Below, one piece after another: positions 7,506 through 16,866 of a stretch of 34,331 bases of DNA. A model generated the notes under the pieces. It was not told the DNA's origin and did no database searches. It saw only the letters and a list, made by a program, of their open reading frames with translations. The position numbers and the translations under genes were made by a program. This DNA is from an uncultured Alistipes sp. Lineage in GTDB: Bacteria; Bacteroidota; Bacteroidia; Bacteroidales; Rikenellaceae. The DNA lies in NCBI GenBank assembly GCA_949286165.1, contig CASDZK010000020.1:1-34331 (forward strand). The letters are read 5' to 3'. How positions within the stretch are numbered: the first letter of the stretch is position 1; each line of letters opens with the position of its first letter.

Positions 7506-9388
7506 CAACATACACGTACAAAATTTTACTGCCGGCATTCTTCTGTTTGTTCTGGTTCCATACGTTTTTACAGGCCCAGTCCTACCCCGAACGCCGGCTC
7601 AACTATCTGTACGATACGACCGCCATCGGAAAAACCAACCGTATTTATCAAGACACCATCATCTATAACTACCTCAGAACTCGTATCGATACGACAAAAA
7701 GCCGAAAATTTACCCGCTTTATTTTCAAAACCTTTACTTCTTCGCCCCCATCTGGCGAACACTACCACAGACGTCCGGTAGCCAACAACGCATACGCCCA
7801 ATACAAAGGCATGCTGATCGACTCGGTTATCATCCGACGCAACATGCCATATGCACCTGAAAATACGCAGGGAAAAAGCATAGGCGCCTTTCTGCGAAAA
7901 AAAGCTAATGACACTCATATACTGACCAAAGAAAAAATCATTCGGAACGATCTGCTTTTTCATCCGGGAGATCGGGTCGATCCGCTCCGCATAGAACAAA
8001 GCGAATATCTGTTGCGAAATCAAAGCGGAATCGCCAATGTCTATTTCGTTATTAAGGAAACGAGTCCGGGGATCGTCAATATTTACGTCTATACTATTGA
8101 TAAATTAAGCATCAATGTCGGAGTCGATTACAGCGGGAAGGACGCCAATTCCAAAGCATACATCGGAGAAAACAACTTTTTAGGATTGGGAAATCAATTA
8201 TTGGTGTACGATCACTTCAATTTCGGCGAACGCAATTTTTTCAAAGGCGTGGAAGTCAGCCATAATTTCAACAATTTTTTAGGAAGTTTTTTCAATCTGC
8301 GAACGAATGCCGGCATCGGGAAAAATTTTTACTTGCTGGAACTCGAATCCAACAAAAATTTCATCACTTCCGGAGATTATGCCGGCGGTGTCAATTACAC
8401 GCGTGAGAAAGAGCTGAAGGTTCCGGCATACATGGATACGATGATTTCTATCCATCAGCAAAATTTCAATATATGGGGAGGAAAATCTTTCCGTTTGAAC
8501 GATAAAGGTTTGAATTTTTTCACTACGGCCAAATTCGAAACGCGCCATTATTTCTCCGGACCGCCAGTAAACAGTATACAAAATGCCTATTATCACAATA
8601 CCGACGATATATTAGCCTCCATTGGCGTCTACCAGGAACGTTTTTACCAAGCGAACCTGATCTACGGATTCGGCTATATCGAAGACATTCCGTACGGATT
8701 CAAAGCGGAAATAACGGGGGGGTACCGTTGGGGGCAATTTCACAATTTTCCTTATTTGGGAGGAAAATTATCTTGGGCGTTCCGTACGCATTTAGGATAT
8801 GTCAGTACGGAAATTTCCAGCGGAGCATTCTTCGACAAAAAAGGCAATTTTTTCGACCACAACAGCAAAATACAACAAATCAGCCATTTGAATCTGTTCT
8901 GGTTCTCCAATTTGTTGCCGTTGCGCCGCAATTACAATCTTCGTTTCTTCCTGCATGGAGATTACATGAATGGACATAACATGCTGCAGGGGGAAGGACA
9001 GCGTATTACTTTTTCCGGAGATTATAAAATCAGAGGACTTTCTTTGCACGATTACGTAGGCACGACCCGCCTGCTGTTATTGCCGGAAGTCGTTCTATTT
9101 ACGCCTCTCCACTTGCTGGGATTCCGGTTCGCTTTTTTCGGTTATGCGGATTTGGGAACGCTGGGCTATCGAGCCAACCCTTTCAAAAACCCGTTTTACG
9201 GCACGATAGGAGCAGGCGTCCGCATCCGCAACGAATCGCTGGTATTCCGGACCATTCAAATAGGTTTCTCTGTTTTGCTTCGCAATAATAACCATATCCG
9301 CGGAAACGGATTCGATCTTCGTTCCGAAAAACAATTGGGAACAGATCGTTTGATTCCCATGTCTCCTTCTTTTTCCTCATTCGAATAA
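7493..9388 (+). CDS. Omp85-family outer-membrane beta-barrel protein with one POTRA-like domain
   Basis: A 631-residue secreted protein. A hydrophobic signal segment (LLPAFFCLFWFHTFLQAQ, about 13-30) precedes a linker. One POTRA-like module follows at about 110-195 (FLRKKANDTHILTKEKI, then LLFHPGDRVDP). The rest is a predicted beta-barrel rich in alternating aromatic residues. KIRGLSLHDYVG near residue 512 fits the position of the conserved VRGF-type loop-6 motif of Omp85 proteins. It is shorter than BamA, which has five POTRA domains, so it is probably an accessory member with role unknown. The start is a GTG at 7493; a TTG at 7502, overlapping the upstream stop as TTGA, is a real alternative. 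A terminator follows after 8 nt. Confidence 0.85.
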   Translation: METLTTYTYKILLPAFFCLFWFHTFLQAQSYPERRLNYLYDTTAIGKTNRIYQDTIIYNYLRTRIDTTKSRKFTRFIFKTFTSSPPSGEHYHRRPVANNAYAQYKGMLIDSVIIRRNMPYAPENTQGKSIGAFLRKKANDTHILTKEKIIRNDLLFHPGDRVDPLRIEQSEYLLRNQSGIANVYFVIKETSPGIVNIYVYTIDKLSINVGVDYSGKDANSKAYIGENNFLGLGNQLLVYDHFNFGERNFFKGVEVSHNFNNFLGSFFNLRTNAGIGKNFYLLELESNKNFITSGDYAGGVNYTREKELKVPAYMDTMISIHQQNFNIWGGKSFRLNDKGLNFFTTAKFETRHYFSGPPVNSIQNAYYHNTDDILASIGVYQERFYQANLIYGFGYIEDIPYGFKAEITGGYRWGQFHNFPYLGGKLSWAFRTHLGYVSTEISSGAFFDKKGNFFDHNSKIQQISHLNLFWFSNLLPLRRNYNLRFFLHGDYMNGHNMLQGEGQRITFSGDYKIRGLSLHDYVGTTRLLLLPEVVLFTPLHLLGFRFAFFGYADLGTLGYRANPFKNPFYGTIGAGVRIRNESLVFRTIQIGFSVLLRNNNHIRGNGFDLRSEKQLGTDRLIPMSPSFSSFE

Positions 9389-9396
9389 ATACACCG

Positions 9397-9441
9397 AAAA
9401 GAGGCGAAGTATTGAATAATCTCCGCCTCTTTTGCCTTTTT
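9397..9441 (+). terminator. intrinsic terminator between convergent genes
   Basis: A perfect 10-bp stem, AAAAGAGGCG (9397-9406) with CGCCTCTTTT (9424-9433), is followed on the plus strand by GCC and seven T residues. It ends the phosphoesterase/Omp85 unit. It probably also acts for the response-regulator gene arriving on the minus strand, although that side has fewer T residues. Confidence 0.8.
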
Positions 9442-9450
9442 TTATTTCCC

Positions 9451-10155
9451 TTATTTGCTGCGTTCGTCCAAAAAAGCCTGAAAACTGTTCTTGTAACTGT
9501 CGCTGACCGGAATGTAAGTTTTCCCAAACACGAGTCGTCCACGGTCGATGACACGTATCTTGTCCTTCTGAACAATAAAAGAACGGTGTACACGCATGAA
9601 TTTAGCAGGAGGCAACAACTCCTCCATGGCCTTCATACTCATTAAGGAAAGAATGGGTTTGGGATTGTCTTCCGTATAAATTTTGATATAGTCCTTCAAT
9701 CCTTCCACGTACAATATCTTTTTCAATTCCACTTGCACCAGCTTATAATCGCTTTTCACGAAAATGCTTTCGATCTCTTCCGGCTTGTTGACCAGTTGAA
9801 ACCACTCCAACGCTTTGTTCGCCGCTTTTAAAAATTCAGGATACGATATAGGCTTCAACAGATAATCCAACGCATTCACGCGATAACCGTCAATTGCGTA
9901 TTGATTGAAAGCGGTCGTGAACACAATGCGGGTACGCGGATCGACTATTTTAGAAAATTCCAGTCCGCTCAACTCCGGCATCTGGATATCCAGGAAAAGC
10001 AGATCCACCGGATTTTGCCGTATCTCGCTCAACGCCTGTACCGCGCTGGAATATTTCCCATTCAACGCAAGAAACGGAGTCTTACGAACATAGCTTTCCA
10101 ACAAATCGAGAGCCAAAGGTTCGTCGTCTATTATGGCGCAATTCAATATCATCAT
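9451..10155 (-). CDS. LytTR-family response regulator
   Basis: A 234-residue transcription factor. The receiver domain (4-120) has the acidic pair Asp10-Asp11, phospho-acceptor Asp56 in LLFLDIQMPELSG, a TTAF switch region and the KPIS lysine. The LytTR DNA-binding domain (about 130-230) contains FVKSDYKLVQV, YVEGLKDYIKIY and MRVHRSFIVQ. It starts 19 nt after the sensor-kinase gene and closes the efflux operon, so it probably controls the pump genes. I could not identify its binding repeats upstream of the operon. The first two codons are both Met; either could be the start. Confidence 0.93.
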   Translation of the reverse strand: MMILNCAIIDDEPLALDLLESYVRKTPFLALNGKYSSAVQALSEIRQNPVDLLFLDIQMPELSGLEFSKIVDPRTRIVFTTAFNQYAIDGYRVNALDYLLKPISYPEFLKAANKALEWFQLVNKPEEIESIFVKSDYKLVQVELKKILYVEGLKDYIKIYTEDNPKPILSLMSMKAMEELLPPAKFMRVHRSFIVQKDKIRVIDRGRLVFGKTYIPVSDSYKNSFQAFLDERSK

Positions 10156-10174
10156 TTTACCTCCTTATCGGAAA

Positions 10175-11236
10175 TTATTTATTTTCAAATTCGGTTTTAA
10201 TGGTAAGCCGCGATACGTATTCCGTCTTCCCGGCATTGACCCCCTTGTACCATTCATAACGGCCCGGATACAAGAGTTCCAGACGTTTGCTTACCTGTTC
10301 GAGACCGATCCCCGATCCGCTTTTGTCCGAACTCGTTTTAGGATGATAACTATTGACAATCTCGCAAAATATTTCGGATTCGGATTCCGCAAACGAAATT
10401 CGGATGAAACTGGGTTTGGTCGGAGAAATTCCGTGTTTGAACGCATTTTCGATCAGGGAAATGAAAATCAGCGGCGCGACTTCGGTACGGCTATCCGGAT
10501 CTATATCTATATGCGTTTCCACGGTTACATGCGCGGAGAGACGTATTTCCATCAAAGCGATGTAATTGCGAATGAAATCCATTTCCTTACCCAGGGAAAC
10601 GTAAGTCTGCTGATTCTCGTACAACACATGACGAAGCAGCTTGCTCAACTCCTGTATCGCCATCTGGGCTTTCTCGGCATCGAAAGCGACCAACGCATAA
10701 ATGTTATTCAAGGTATTGAGCAGGAAATGAGGATTGAGCTGGTTGCGCAGATTTTTCAGTTCGGCTTCCGTCCGATCCCGCTCAGCGTCTTGCCTGGCCC
10801 TTTCCGTTTTTGCCCATTTCTTGCTGAGGTGAATGGCTGCCGCCAGTCCGATCGTAAGAATCATGGTAAAAACGTCCCGCATGAAAAACAAAACGATAAG
10901 TTTCATCTCGGGCACGGAAGACCTGTCCGGCGACAAATAAGTTTGCCACAGCTGGATGCTCGCGCCAAACACGGTAACAAGCAATATGTTGACGATTAAA
11001 TATTTTTGGCGTTTTTTACAGAACAAATAACGAGGAATCAACAAAAAATAGTTGAGATAGAATATAATGCAGAAAAACATAGTCACGATACTATGTCTCA
11101 AATACTCGATCCAATCAATGGGTTCTCCGTTTTTATTCCACAGAAACAGAAACGGAAATCCCAACAACATTCCCCAACCGATCAAATGGGTAAGAATTTC
11201 GAAAAAACGTCCGTTATTGCGTTCAATAGATTCCAT
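10175..11236 (-). CDS. His_kinase-family (LytS/YehU-like) sensor histidine kinase
   Basis: A membrane sensor kinase partnered with the LytTR regulator downstream. From Met at 11236 it has 353 residues: four predicted membrane segments in the first about 150 residues, a short coiled stretch rich in Arg/Glu, then QLNPHFLLNTLNNIYAL with the phospho-accepting His170, and an N-box LIENAFKHGI in the ATPase domain. There is no large extracellular sensor domain, so the signal is probably sensed within or near the membrane. An in-frame ATG at 11278 would add 14 residues; I prefer 11236 because the A/T-rich leader lies before it and the added residues are basic rather than family-like. Confidence 0.9.
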   Translation of the reverse strand: MESIERNNGRFFEILTHLIGWGMLLGFPFLFLWNKNGEPIDWIEYLRHSIVTMFFCIIFYLNYFLLIPRYLFCKKRQKYLIVNILLVTVFGASIQLWQTYLSPDRSSVPEMKLIVLFFMRDVFTMILTIGLAAAIHLSKKWAKTERARQDAERDRTEAELKNLRNQLNPHFLLNTLNNIYALVAFDAEKAQMAIQELSKLLRHVLYENQQTYVSLGKEMDFIRNYIALMEIRLSAHVTVETHIDIDPDSRTEVAPLIFISLIENAFKHGISPTKPSFIRISFAESESEIFCEIVNSYHPKTSSDKSGSGIGLEQVSKRLELLYPGRYEWYKGVNAGKTEYVSRLTIKTEFENK

Positions 11237-11315
11237 GCCAATAAAATTAATGATTTTTATGGGAAGTCTCCGGACCATGTAACGATAAATCCGAAAACTT
11301 CCCGAATATAACCGC

Positions 11316-12536
11316 TTATTCGTAGCGAATGGCTTCTATCGGATCCAGGTCAGCTGCTTTTTTAGCCGGATACCATCCGAAGAATACGCCGGTAACCGTA
11401 CAGACCGCAAACGAAAGAAAAACGCTCCACGGCTGTATGTAGATAGGCCAATGCGCTATCGATTTAACCGCGATACTGGCACCGCAACCGATCAACACAC
11501 CGATAATACCGCCTGTAATACTGATCAGAATGGCTTCGATTAAGAATTGGGCCAAAATATCGATTCCCCGTGCTCCAACGGACATGCGCAATCCAATCTC
11601 TCGCGTTCGTTCGGTCACGGAAACATACATGATATTCATGATGCCGATTCCCCCTACAATCAGCGAGATACCTGCAATACAAGCCAATAAGGTAGTCATC
11701 AAATCGGTCGTCGAATTCAACATACTGCTCAACTCCTGTTGACTTCGGATCGTAAAATCATCCTCATCGGTCGATTTCAATTTGTGCTGTTTACGCAGTA
11801 TGTCGGAAATTTCATCGATAGCGTAATCTGTCATATCTTCAGACAATGCCGAAGCGAAAATACCCTGTAAATAGGTCACGGCAAGCAACCGTTTCATAAC
11901 TGTCGTATAAGGAGCAAGAACGATATCATCCTGGTCCATTCCCATCGAATTGTATCCTTTGGACTTCAACACTCCGACTACTTGAAACGGGACTTGGTTG
12001 AAACGGATCACTTTGCCTATCGGATTGCTCCCGTCCGGGAACAGATTCTCCACAATGGTTTTGCCGATCACGCAAACTTTTGCCGAACTTTGTATGTCGG
12101 CTTCGGTAAACATTTCCCCCTCTTCTACGCTCAATTGTCGAATATCCAGATAATCCAACCCGATTCCGTACACAGACGACGGGTAGTTGTTATTACCGCT
12201 GACCAATTGTCCTGAAGAAGAAACATTGGGACTAATTCCGGATACAAAAACGCACTCTTTGCGCAATTTATCGTAATCTTCCAATTTCAAAGTTTGCATC
12301 TCGGACGCCTCACGGCGAACACCGCCCCGTCTGTCTCCCCCCGGATGTATCATAATCATATTGGAACCCATTTCGGCGATTTGCGCCTGAATGCTTCGTT
12401 TCGAACCTTGCCCTATGGCCAACATGGTTATAACCGAAGCCACGCCTATAATAATCCCCAACATGGTAAGGAAAGCCCGCAGCTTGTTGTTCGCCAAGGC
12501 TCGCAAAGCTATTTTAAATAGATTTGTTCCGTTCAT
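11316..12536 (-). CDS. MacB-like ABC transporter permease
   Basis: A 406-residue inner-membrane permease of the mechanotransmission (MacB/FtsX) type. One N-terminal membrane helix (about 18-42, AFLTMLGIIIGVASVITML) is followed by a large periplasmic domain (about 45-280). Three C-terminal helices follow, including SLIVGGIGIMNIMYVSVTER, then TREIGLRMSVGARG, and the family's terminal PAKKAADLDPIEAIRYE. Unlike E. coli MacB, the ATPase is a separate protein encoded just upstream (16 nt away). With the adaptor and TolC-like genes it should form a tripartite pump moving an unknown substrate from the periplasm across the outer membrane. Confidence 0.94.
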   Translation of the reverse strand: MNGTNLFKIALRALANNKLRAFLTMLGIIIGVASVITMLAIGQGSKRSIQAQIAEMGSNMIMIHPGGDRRGGVRREASEMQTLKLEDYDKLRKECVFVSGISPNVSSSGQLVSGNNNYPSSVYGIGLDYLDIRQLSVEEGEMFTEADIQSSAKVCVIGKTIVENLFPDGSNPIGKVIRFNQVPFQVVGVLKSKGYNSMGMDQDDIVLAPYTTVMKRLLAVTYLQGIFASALSEDMTDYAIDEISDILRKQHKLKSTDEDDFTIRSQQELSSMLNSTTDLMTTLLACIAGISLIVGGIGIMNIMYVSVTERTREIGLRMSVGARGIDILAQFLIEAILISITGGIIGVLIGCGASIAVKSIAHWPIYIQPWSVFLSFAVCTVTGVFFGWYPAKKAADLDPIEAIRYE

Positions 12537-12551
12537 ATTCGATGTTCTTTA

Positions 12552-13298
12552 TTAATCTTCATCGCTTTTCGGAAGCGCAGCCAACGCTTCCGCCGCAGAT
12601 AAAATTTTAGGATTGACTTTATCTTCTATCACATGACCGTCACGTAAACGGATGTTTCGGCTGCTGTACTGCGAAATTTCCGGGTTATGGGTTACGAAAA
12701 TGATGGTCCGTCCTTCCGCATGAAGCTTTTGGAACAAGACCAGAATTTCGAAAGAAGTTCGCGTATCCAAGTTTCCGGTAGCTTCATCGGCCAAGATAAC
12801 TGCAGGATCATTTACCAAGGCACGGGCTATGGCTACACGCTGCATTTGCCCTCCGGACATCTGGTTCGATTTATGTCTCAATCGATCGCCCAATCCGACC
12901 GCTTTCAAGGCTTCGATCGCTTTTTCCCTCCGTTCGGCCGCACTTACGTTTCCGTTATACATCAACGGCAATTCCACATTTTCTATGGCCGTAGTCTTGG
13001 GCAACAGGTTGTAGTTTTGAAAAACGAAACCGATTTTCCGGTTCCGAAGAATAGCCCGTTGCGCTTTGCTCATGGTACGCACGGAAATTCCGTCCAGCAT
13101 ATATTCGCCGCTGGAAGGCGTATCCAGACAACCCAGCGTATTCAGCAAGGTCGATTTGCCTGACCCGGAAGTTCCCATGATGGTTACGAATTCCCCTTGC
13201 GTAATGACGAACGAAATACCGCGCAACGCATGGACCGTTTCTTCCCCTACCTGAAAATTCCGTTTTATATCGTGCAATTCGATTACATTCTTATTCAT
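12552..13298 (-). CDS. MacB/LolD-type ABC transporter ATP-binding protein
   Basis: A 248-residue ATPase that powers the permease encoded next. The motifs are complete: Walker [10 protein letters not shown] (42-50), Q-loop FQNYNLLP (93-100), signature [15 protein letters not shown] (147-161), Walker [13 protein letters not shown] and the switch His in IIFVTHN. The C-terminus extends about 25 residues past the core, ending in an acidic SDED. The gene lies 23 nt after the adaptor gene and 15 nt before the permease gene, all in one direction. Confidence 0.95.
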   Translation of the reverse strand: MNKNVIELHDIKRNFQVGEETVHALRGISFVITQGEFVTIMGTSGSGKSTLLNTLGCLDTPSSGEYMLDGISVRTMSKAQRAILRNRKIGFVFQNYNLLPKTTAIENVELPLMYNGNVSAAERREKAIEALKAVGLGDRLRHKSNQMSGGQMQRVAIARALVNDPAVILADEATGNLDTRTSFEILVLFQKLHAEGRTIIFVTHNPEISQYSSRNIRLRDGHVIEDKVNPKILSAAEALAALPKSDED

Positions 13299-13321
13299 GG
13301 CTGTTTGATTGTAATGACAGG

Positions 13322-14539
13322 CTATTTTTTCTTGTTTCTATCGGGAGGTCCCGGCATAAACGGACTTCTTTCGGAAGTCGTTTCCGTCGAAACAGACGAA
13401 TTGTTCGTATTGAACACAACTCCCGTAATAACAGCCAGCCCTTCCGACACCCCTCCGGTAATTTCCGTATTCACGCCATCGGTAATTCCTATTTCTACAG
13501 GATGAGCAGTAAATACATTGCCGGACTTTGTCCATACCTTATGTTCGCCTTCGCAATCTTCCACTACGTCGGTTTTACTAATCAAGGGTATTTCCGGCGT
13601 AAATCGCAACGCTTCGGCAGGAACGCTCAAAACGCCCTGTTTGTCCACGGTGTAAATGAAAATATTAGCCGTGAGTCTCGGTTTCAACTTCAATTCAGGA
13701 TTTTGCGCCGAAATTACCACCTCATAAGTCACGACGCTTTCGCTGGTCGTACTGGAAGAACTGCTGCTGGAACTGTTGCTGCTACCCAGGCGAATCTGCG
13801 TTACCCGTCCTTCGAACACGTCGTTCGGATAAGCGTCCACCGTAAAACTTACCCGCTGTCCTTCTTCCACTCCGCCAATATCGGCTTCGTCCACATCAGC
13901 AACCACCTGCATTTGAGTAAGGTCGGCAGCAATATTGAACAACGTAGGGGTTTCGAATCCTGCGGCAACGGTCTGGCCTTCTTCCACAGCACGATCGATA
14001 ACCACTCCGTCGATAGGAGAAGTAATGATAGCGTACGAGAGATTCCGTTCCGCTTTATCCAACGCGGCTTCGCTGCTATGGAAAGCGCTCTTGGCCTTTT
14101 CGTAATTATACTCAGCCAATTCGTAATCCGTGTCGCTAATCAACGCCTTTTCATGCAACCCCTTGCTACGTTCGTAATTTTTTTTCTGGTATTCGTATTC
14201 AGCCTTGTTGCCATCATACGTCGCTTGAGCGGAAGCCCGTTCGCTTTCGAGGGTCACTTTATCCATTTCGGCAATCAATTGCCCTTTTTTGACAACCGAA
14301 TTGTAATCCACGTATATTTTGTCGATAATGCCGGAGACCTGCGTTCCCACTTCGACTTCGGTTACAGGTTCTATAGTTCCCGTAGCCGTAACCGAATTGG
14401 AAATATCGTTCTTGGCCACGGTAGCGGTTTCATACGATATGGATTGGCTGCTTTTCGAGCCACGGAACATCCAAAAAGCTCCTGCCACCAGCAGAATAAT
14501 GACGAATATTCCGATAAAAGTGCTTTTTTTCTTTTTCAT
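13322..14539 (-). CDS. MacA-like periplasmic adaptor (membrane fusion) protein
   Basis: A 405-residue HlyD/RND-type adaptor linking the MacB-like permease to the TolC-like channel. It has a basic N-terminus and one membrane anchor (about 6-25). The first half-lipoyl segment is TATGTIEPVTEVEVGTQVSG (51-70). A helical hairpin spans about 95-170, and the second half-lipoyl segment contains ITSPIDGVVIDRAVEEGQ (172-189). The barrel and membrane-proximal domains follow. A run of about ten serines interrupted once (252-263, GSSN then eight Ser) sits in the beta-barrel region just before VVTYEVVISAQNP; family members often have a short loop here, so this is an expanded linker. Third position in the operon's protein order after tolC. 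Confidence 0.94.
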   Translation of the reverse strand: MKKKKSTFIGIFVIILLVAGAFWMFRGSKSSQSISYETATVAKNDISNSVTATGTIEPVTEVEVGTQVSGIIDKIYVDYNSVVKKGQLIAEMDKVTLESERASAQATYDGNKAEYEYQKKNYERSKGLHEKALISDTDYELAEYNYEKAKSAFHSSEAALDKAERNLSYAIITSPIDGVVIDRAVEEGQTVAAGFETPTLFNIAADLTQMQVVADVDEADIGGVEEGQRVSFTVDAYPNDVFEGRVTQIRLGSSNSSSSSSSSTTSESVVTYEVVISAQNPELKLKPRLTANIFIYTVDKQGVLSVPAEALRFTPEIPLISKTDVVEDCEGEHKVWTKSGNVFTAHPVEIGITDGVNTEITGGVSEGLAVITGVVFNTNNSSVSTETTSERSPFMPGPPDRNKKK

Positions 14540-14559
14540 GGTATATGGTTGTTTTTTTA

Positions 14560-15978
14560 TTATTCAATACAGATTGCTTTTCCTTGATAAAAATTCAATA
14601 ACTGCATATTAAGAATGGCCATGTACTTGGCTTGTAAAACTTCCTGTTGCGCACTTAACAGATTATTCTTTTCAGTCAGCAGTTCCACGGTATTCTTCAT
14701 CCCCTGGTTGAACTGTTCGTTTACCAGTTCAAAACTGGTCGATGTGCTGCGTAATTTTTCTTGCGCTGCGACATACTGTTGTTGTGCACTGTTCGCGTCA
14801 AGCCATAATCCCTCGATCGTCTTATACAATTCTTTATGTTTTTCCAACAAATCGAGCTGAGTGGATTCGTATTGCAGTTTCGCTTTCTGTACGGCGCTTT
14901 TATTCTGCCGATTGCTAAATATAGGAACATTGACAGAAACCCCGATGGAGTTGTTCCATCCATTTTTCACTTGTTGCGCGAACGTAAAGTCGGAACCAGA
15001 AGTATTATTGGTTCCTATGCCTGCTGACATACTGATTGTCGGGATATATCCGGCCTTAGCGATATCGATATCCAAGGCGGAAGCCGCTACGCTCAATTGT
15101 CCCGATTCTATTTCGGGCCGGGTAGCCAGTGCAGTCTGGTAAACTTCGTTTTTACCCGGCAGCGCGGTCAAAACATCGGCATCGGCCAATGTCGGCAAAT
15201 AAAGCGACATTTCCTCATCCCCACTGAGTTCCAACAATTGTTTCAATTGCAATTTATAATCCTGCAAAGCGGCTTGTGAAGTTACAAGTTGATAGTTATC
15301 ACTGCTTACCTGCGCTTCAAGCTGGGCATAATCCGCTTTCGACAAACTTCCCGCCGCCAATAATTGTTTTCCCCGTTCGCATTGCGCTTGACTGACAGCG
15401 AGAGTGTTTCGATTGACATTGACGGATTCCGAAGCATACAAGATTTGCACATAAAGTTGAGTAATGCTTTCTTCTATGCTATTCGCCGTTGTGGAAATAT
15501 CCAGTTCGGCAATCTGATTGTTCAGTTTCTCCTGTTCTATGGTTTTGGTCCGTTTATTTCCGTTATATACAGTCCATTGGGCATTCAGACCGTAATTCCC
15601 GTTATAACTGGTTTTCCCGTTATTCCGCAATATTTCCGTTCCGCTTACCGTATTTCCTGTTTCCTGATACGGGCGATTTACCAGATTTTGACTGGTAGAA
15701 AACGACAAGTTCGGGAACAGTGCGGCTTTGGCCGTCAGCACATCGACATCGGAAGAAGCGGCATTGATACGACTTTTTCGCAAGGAAATATTTTCCCTCA
15801 ACGCATACTCGATGCAATCTTCCAACGTCCACTGCTCCGGTAGGGAGGACGACTCCGTTTGCCGTTGCAGGCTGTCTGGCAAAGCGGAAATTTCCTGAGC
15901 GTATAAAGCTCCTCCCGCAAAGCCTTGGCCTGCCCAATAAAGAACTGCCATGGCAGTCCATCGTTTTACATTCATCAT
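14560..15978 (-). CDS. TolC-family outer-membrane efflux protein
   Basis: First gene of the pump operon; it supplies the outer-membrane and periplasmic channel. The chosen product of 472 residues has a signal peptide (MMNVKRW, then AVLYWAGQGFAGGALYAQ) and the two repeated OEP helical halves. The first half begins WTLEDCIEYALRENISLRKSRIN and the second contains ALATRPEIESGQLSVAASALDIDIAKAGYIP, typical of the family. A longer frame opens with TTG at 16005, but that codon lies inside a perfect -7 promoter box (16003-16010), so translation must start downstream, at ATG 15987, 15978 or 15975. I prefer 15978 because it places the signal peptide at the N-terminus. The adaptor gene follows after 20 nt. 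Confidence 0.92.
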   Translation of the reverse strand: MMNVKRWTAMAVLYWAGQGFAGGALYAQEISALPDSLQRQTESSSLPEQWTLEDCIEYALRENISLRKSRINAASSDVDVLTAKAALFPNLSFSTSQNLVNRPYQETGNTVSGTEILRNNGKTSYNGNYGLNAQWTVYNGNKRTKTIEQEKLNNQIAELDISTTANSIEESITQLYVQILYASESVNVNRNTLAVSQAQCERGKQLLAAGSLSKADYAQLEAQVSSDNYQLVTSQAALQDYKLQLKQLLELSGDEEMSLYLPTLADADVLTALPGKNEVYQTALATRPEIESGQLSVAASALDIDIAKAGYIPTISMSAGIGTNNTSGSDFTFAQQVKNGWNNSIGVSVNVPIFSNRQNKSAVQKAKLQYESTQLDLLEKHKELYKTIEGLWLDANSAQQQYVAAQEKLRSTSTSFELVNEQFNQGMKNTVELLTEKNNLLSAQQEVLQAKYMAILNMQLLNFYQGKAICIE

Positions 15979-16002
15979 TTTCTGCATTATTTTTTGATAT
16001 GA

Positions 16003-16034
16003 CAAAAATAATTCAGCTTATCGGCGCATGCAAA
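16003..16034 (-). promoter_or_regulatory. consensus Bacteroidales promoter of the efflux/LytTR operon
   Basis: On the minus strand, TTTG (16031-16034), 20 nt, then TATTTTTG (16003-16010): all fixed positions of the Bacteroidales consensus match. Transcription should start near 15996, leaving a leader of roughly 10-20 nt before the candidate ATG codons of the tolC-like gene. It is the only strong promoter I see for the six-gene unit. Confidence 0.75.
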
Positions 16035-16148
16035 ACAGATAGACATAGCCAGAAGTTTTGACGTCGAATTTCTATTTTATATCGATTAACCGACGATAAA
16101 AAAGAGAAGCGAACCTTTTGATTATTGTACAGGACATTTCAATTTTAC

Positions 16149-16184
16149 GGACAGCCGGAACTTCCGAAACCGGCCGGACTGTCC
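16149..16184 (-). terminator. GC-rich hairpin after the recombinase gene
   Basis: GGACAGCCGG (16149-16158) pairs with the CCGG and CTGTCC at 16175-16184 (10 bp with one bulged A). On the minus strand it lies 23 nt after the recombinase stop and upstream of the efflux promoter. It is not followed by a T-run, so it would be a weak or Rho-aided terminator, or a recombination-related structure. Confidence 0.4.
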
Positions 16185-16206
16185 ATAAGAGCCAGTACCC
16201 AAACGA

Positions 16207-16866
16207 TTACTGTCTGTTTTTAGCAAATGAATCGATACGTCTCCTTTCCTTCTCATTCAACGCTTTTTGAACGGAAGGATGAGCCTTTCTAAATTTCGCA
16301 AAAGTATCCCGGGATAAATCGAATCGCTTGCAAATATCCGCAACCGACTTATCCTGATTCAACATCTGAATAATAGTTTGTTTATTGGCAACCAACACGT
16401 TCGTTTTCGTATAACTGCCTTTTTTTCGTCCGAGAACGATTCCTTCCGATTTTCGCAAGGCAAGAGCCTCTTTAGTTCGCATGGAAATCAGATTACGTTC
16501 GATTTCCGCAACTAAGCCAAATGCGAAACAAAGCACTTTGCTATTTATGGTATTGTCGAAAGAATAGCCTTCTTTCGTCGTATAAAGATTGATCTCTTTG
16601 TTCAGACATTTGCCCATAATGGCCATGATATCGGTCAAAGTACGGCTCAATCGGGAAATTTCCGTCACAATCAGTGTATCGCCCGGCTTCATCCGTTTCA
16701 ATAAAGCTCCGAGCTTACGATCTCGCTCATGTTTTTTACCGCTGGCAACCTCTGTAACCCAACTGTCGATCGTAAAATTTTTACTTTCGGCAAAACGTTG
16801 AATTTCATCTTGCTGATTTGCCAAATGTTGTTTCCCTGTACTGATTCTCAAATAACCTATAATCAT
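16207..16866 (-). CDS. serine site-specific recombinase, Mpi-like DNA invertase
   Basis: A 219-residue small serine recombinase. The resolvase catalytic domain (1-140) begins MIIGYLRISTGKQ with the nucleophile Ser9. It also has VTEISRLSRTLTDI (67-80) carrying the conserved Arg pair, and CFAFGLVAEIERNLISMRTKEAL (113-135) leading into the dimer helix. A C-terminal helix-turn-helix (about 161-193, MLNQDKSVADICKRFDLSRDTF) binds DNA. The protein closely resembles, from memory, the master DNA invertase Mpi of Bacteroides fragilis, which flips many promoter segments. Neighbours are not mobile-element genes, so it may act in trans on distant sites. A 420-nt gene-free stretch lies upstream. The ATG at 16866 gives the family-typical N-terminus. 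Confidence 0.93.
   Translation of the reverse strand: MIIGYLRISTGKQHLANQQDEIQRFAESKNFTIDSWVTEVASGKKHERDRKLGALLKRMKPGDTLIVTEISRLSRTLTDIMAIMGKCLNKEINLYTTKEGYSFDNTINSKVLCFAFGLVAEIERNLISMRTKEALALRKSEGIVLGRKKGSYTKTNVLVANKQTIIQMLNQDKSVADICKRFDLSRDTFAKFRKAHPSVQKALNEKERRRIDSFAKNRQ

Noticed and set aside
10133..10999. 288-codon plus-strand frame opposite the sensor kinase
   Set aside because: The kinase frame on the minus strand has all family motifs; the opposite frame has none and crosses the intergenic gap.
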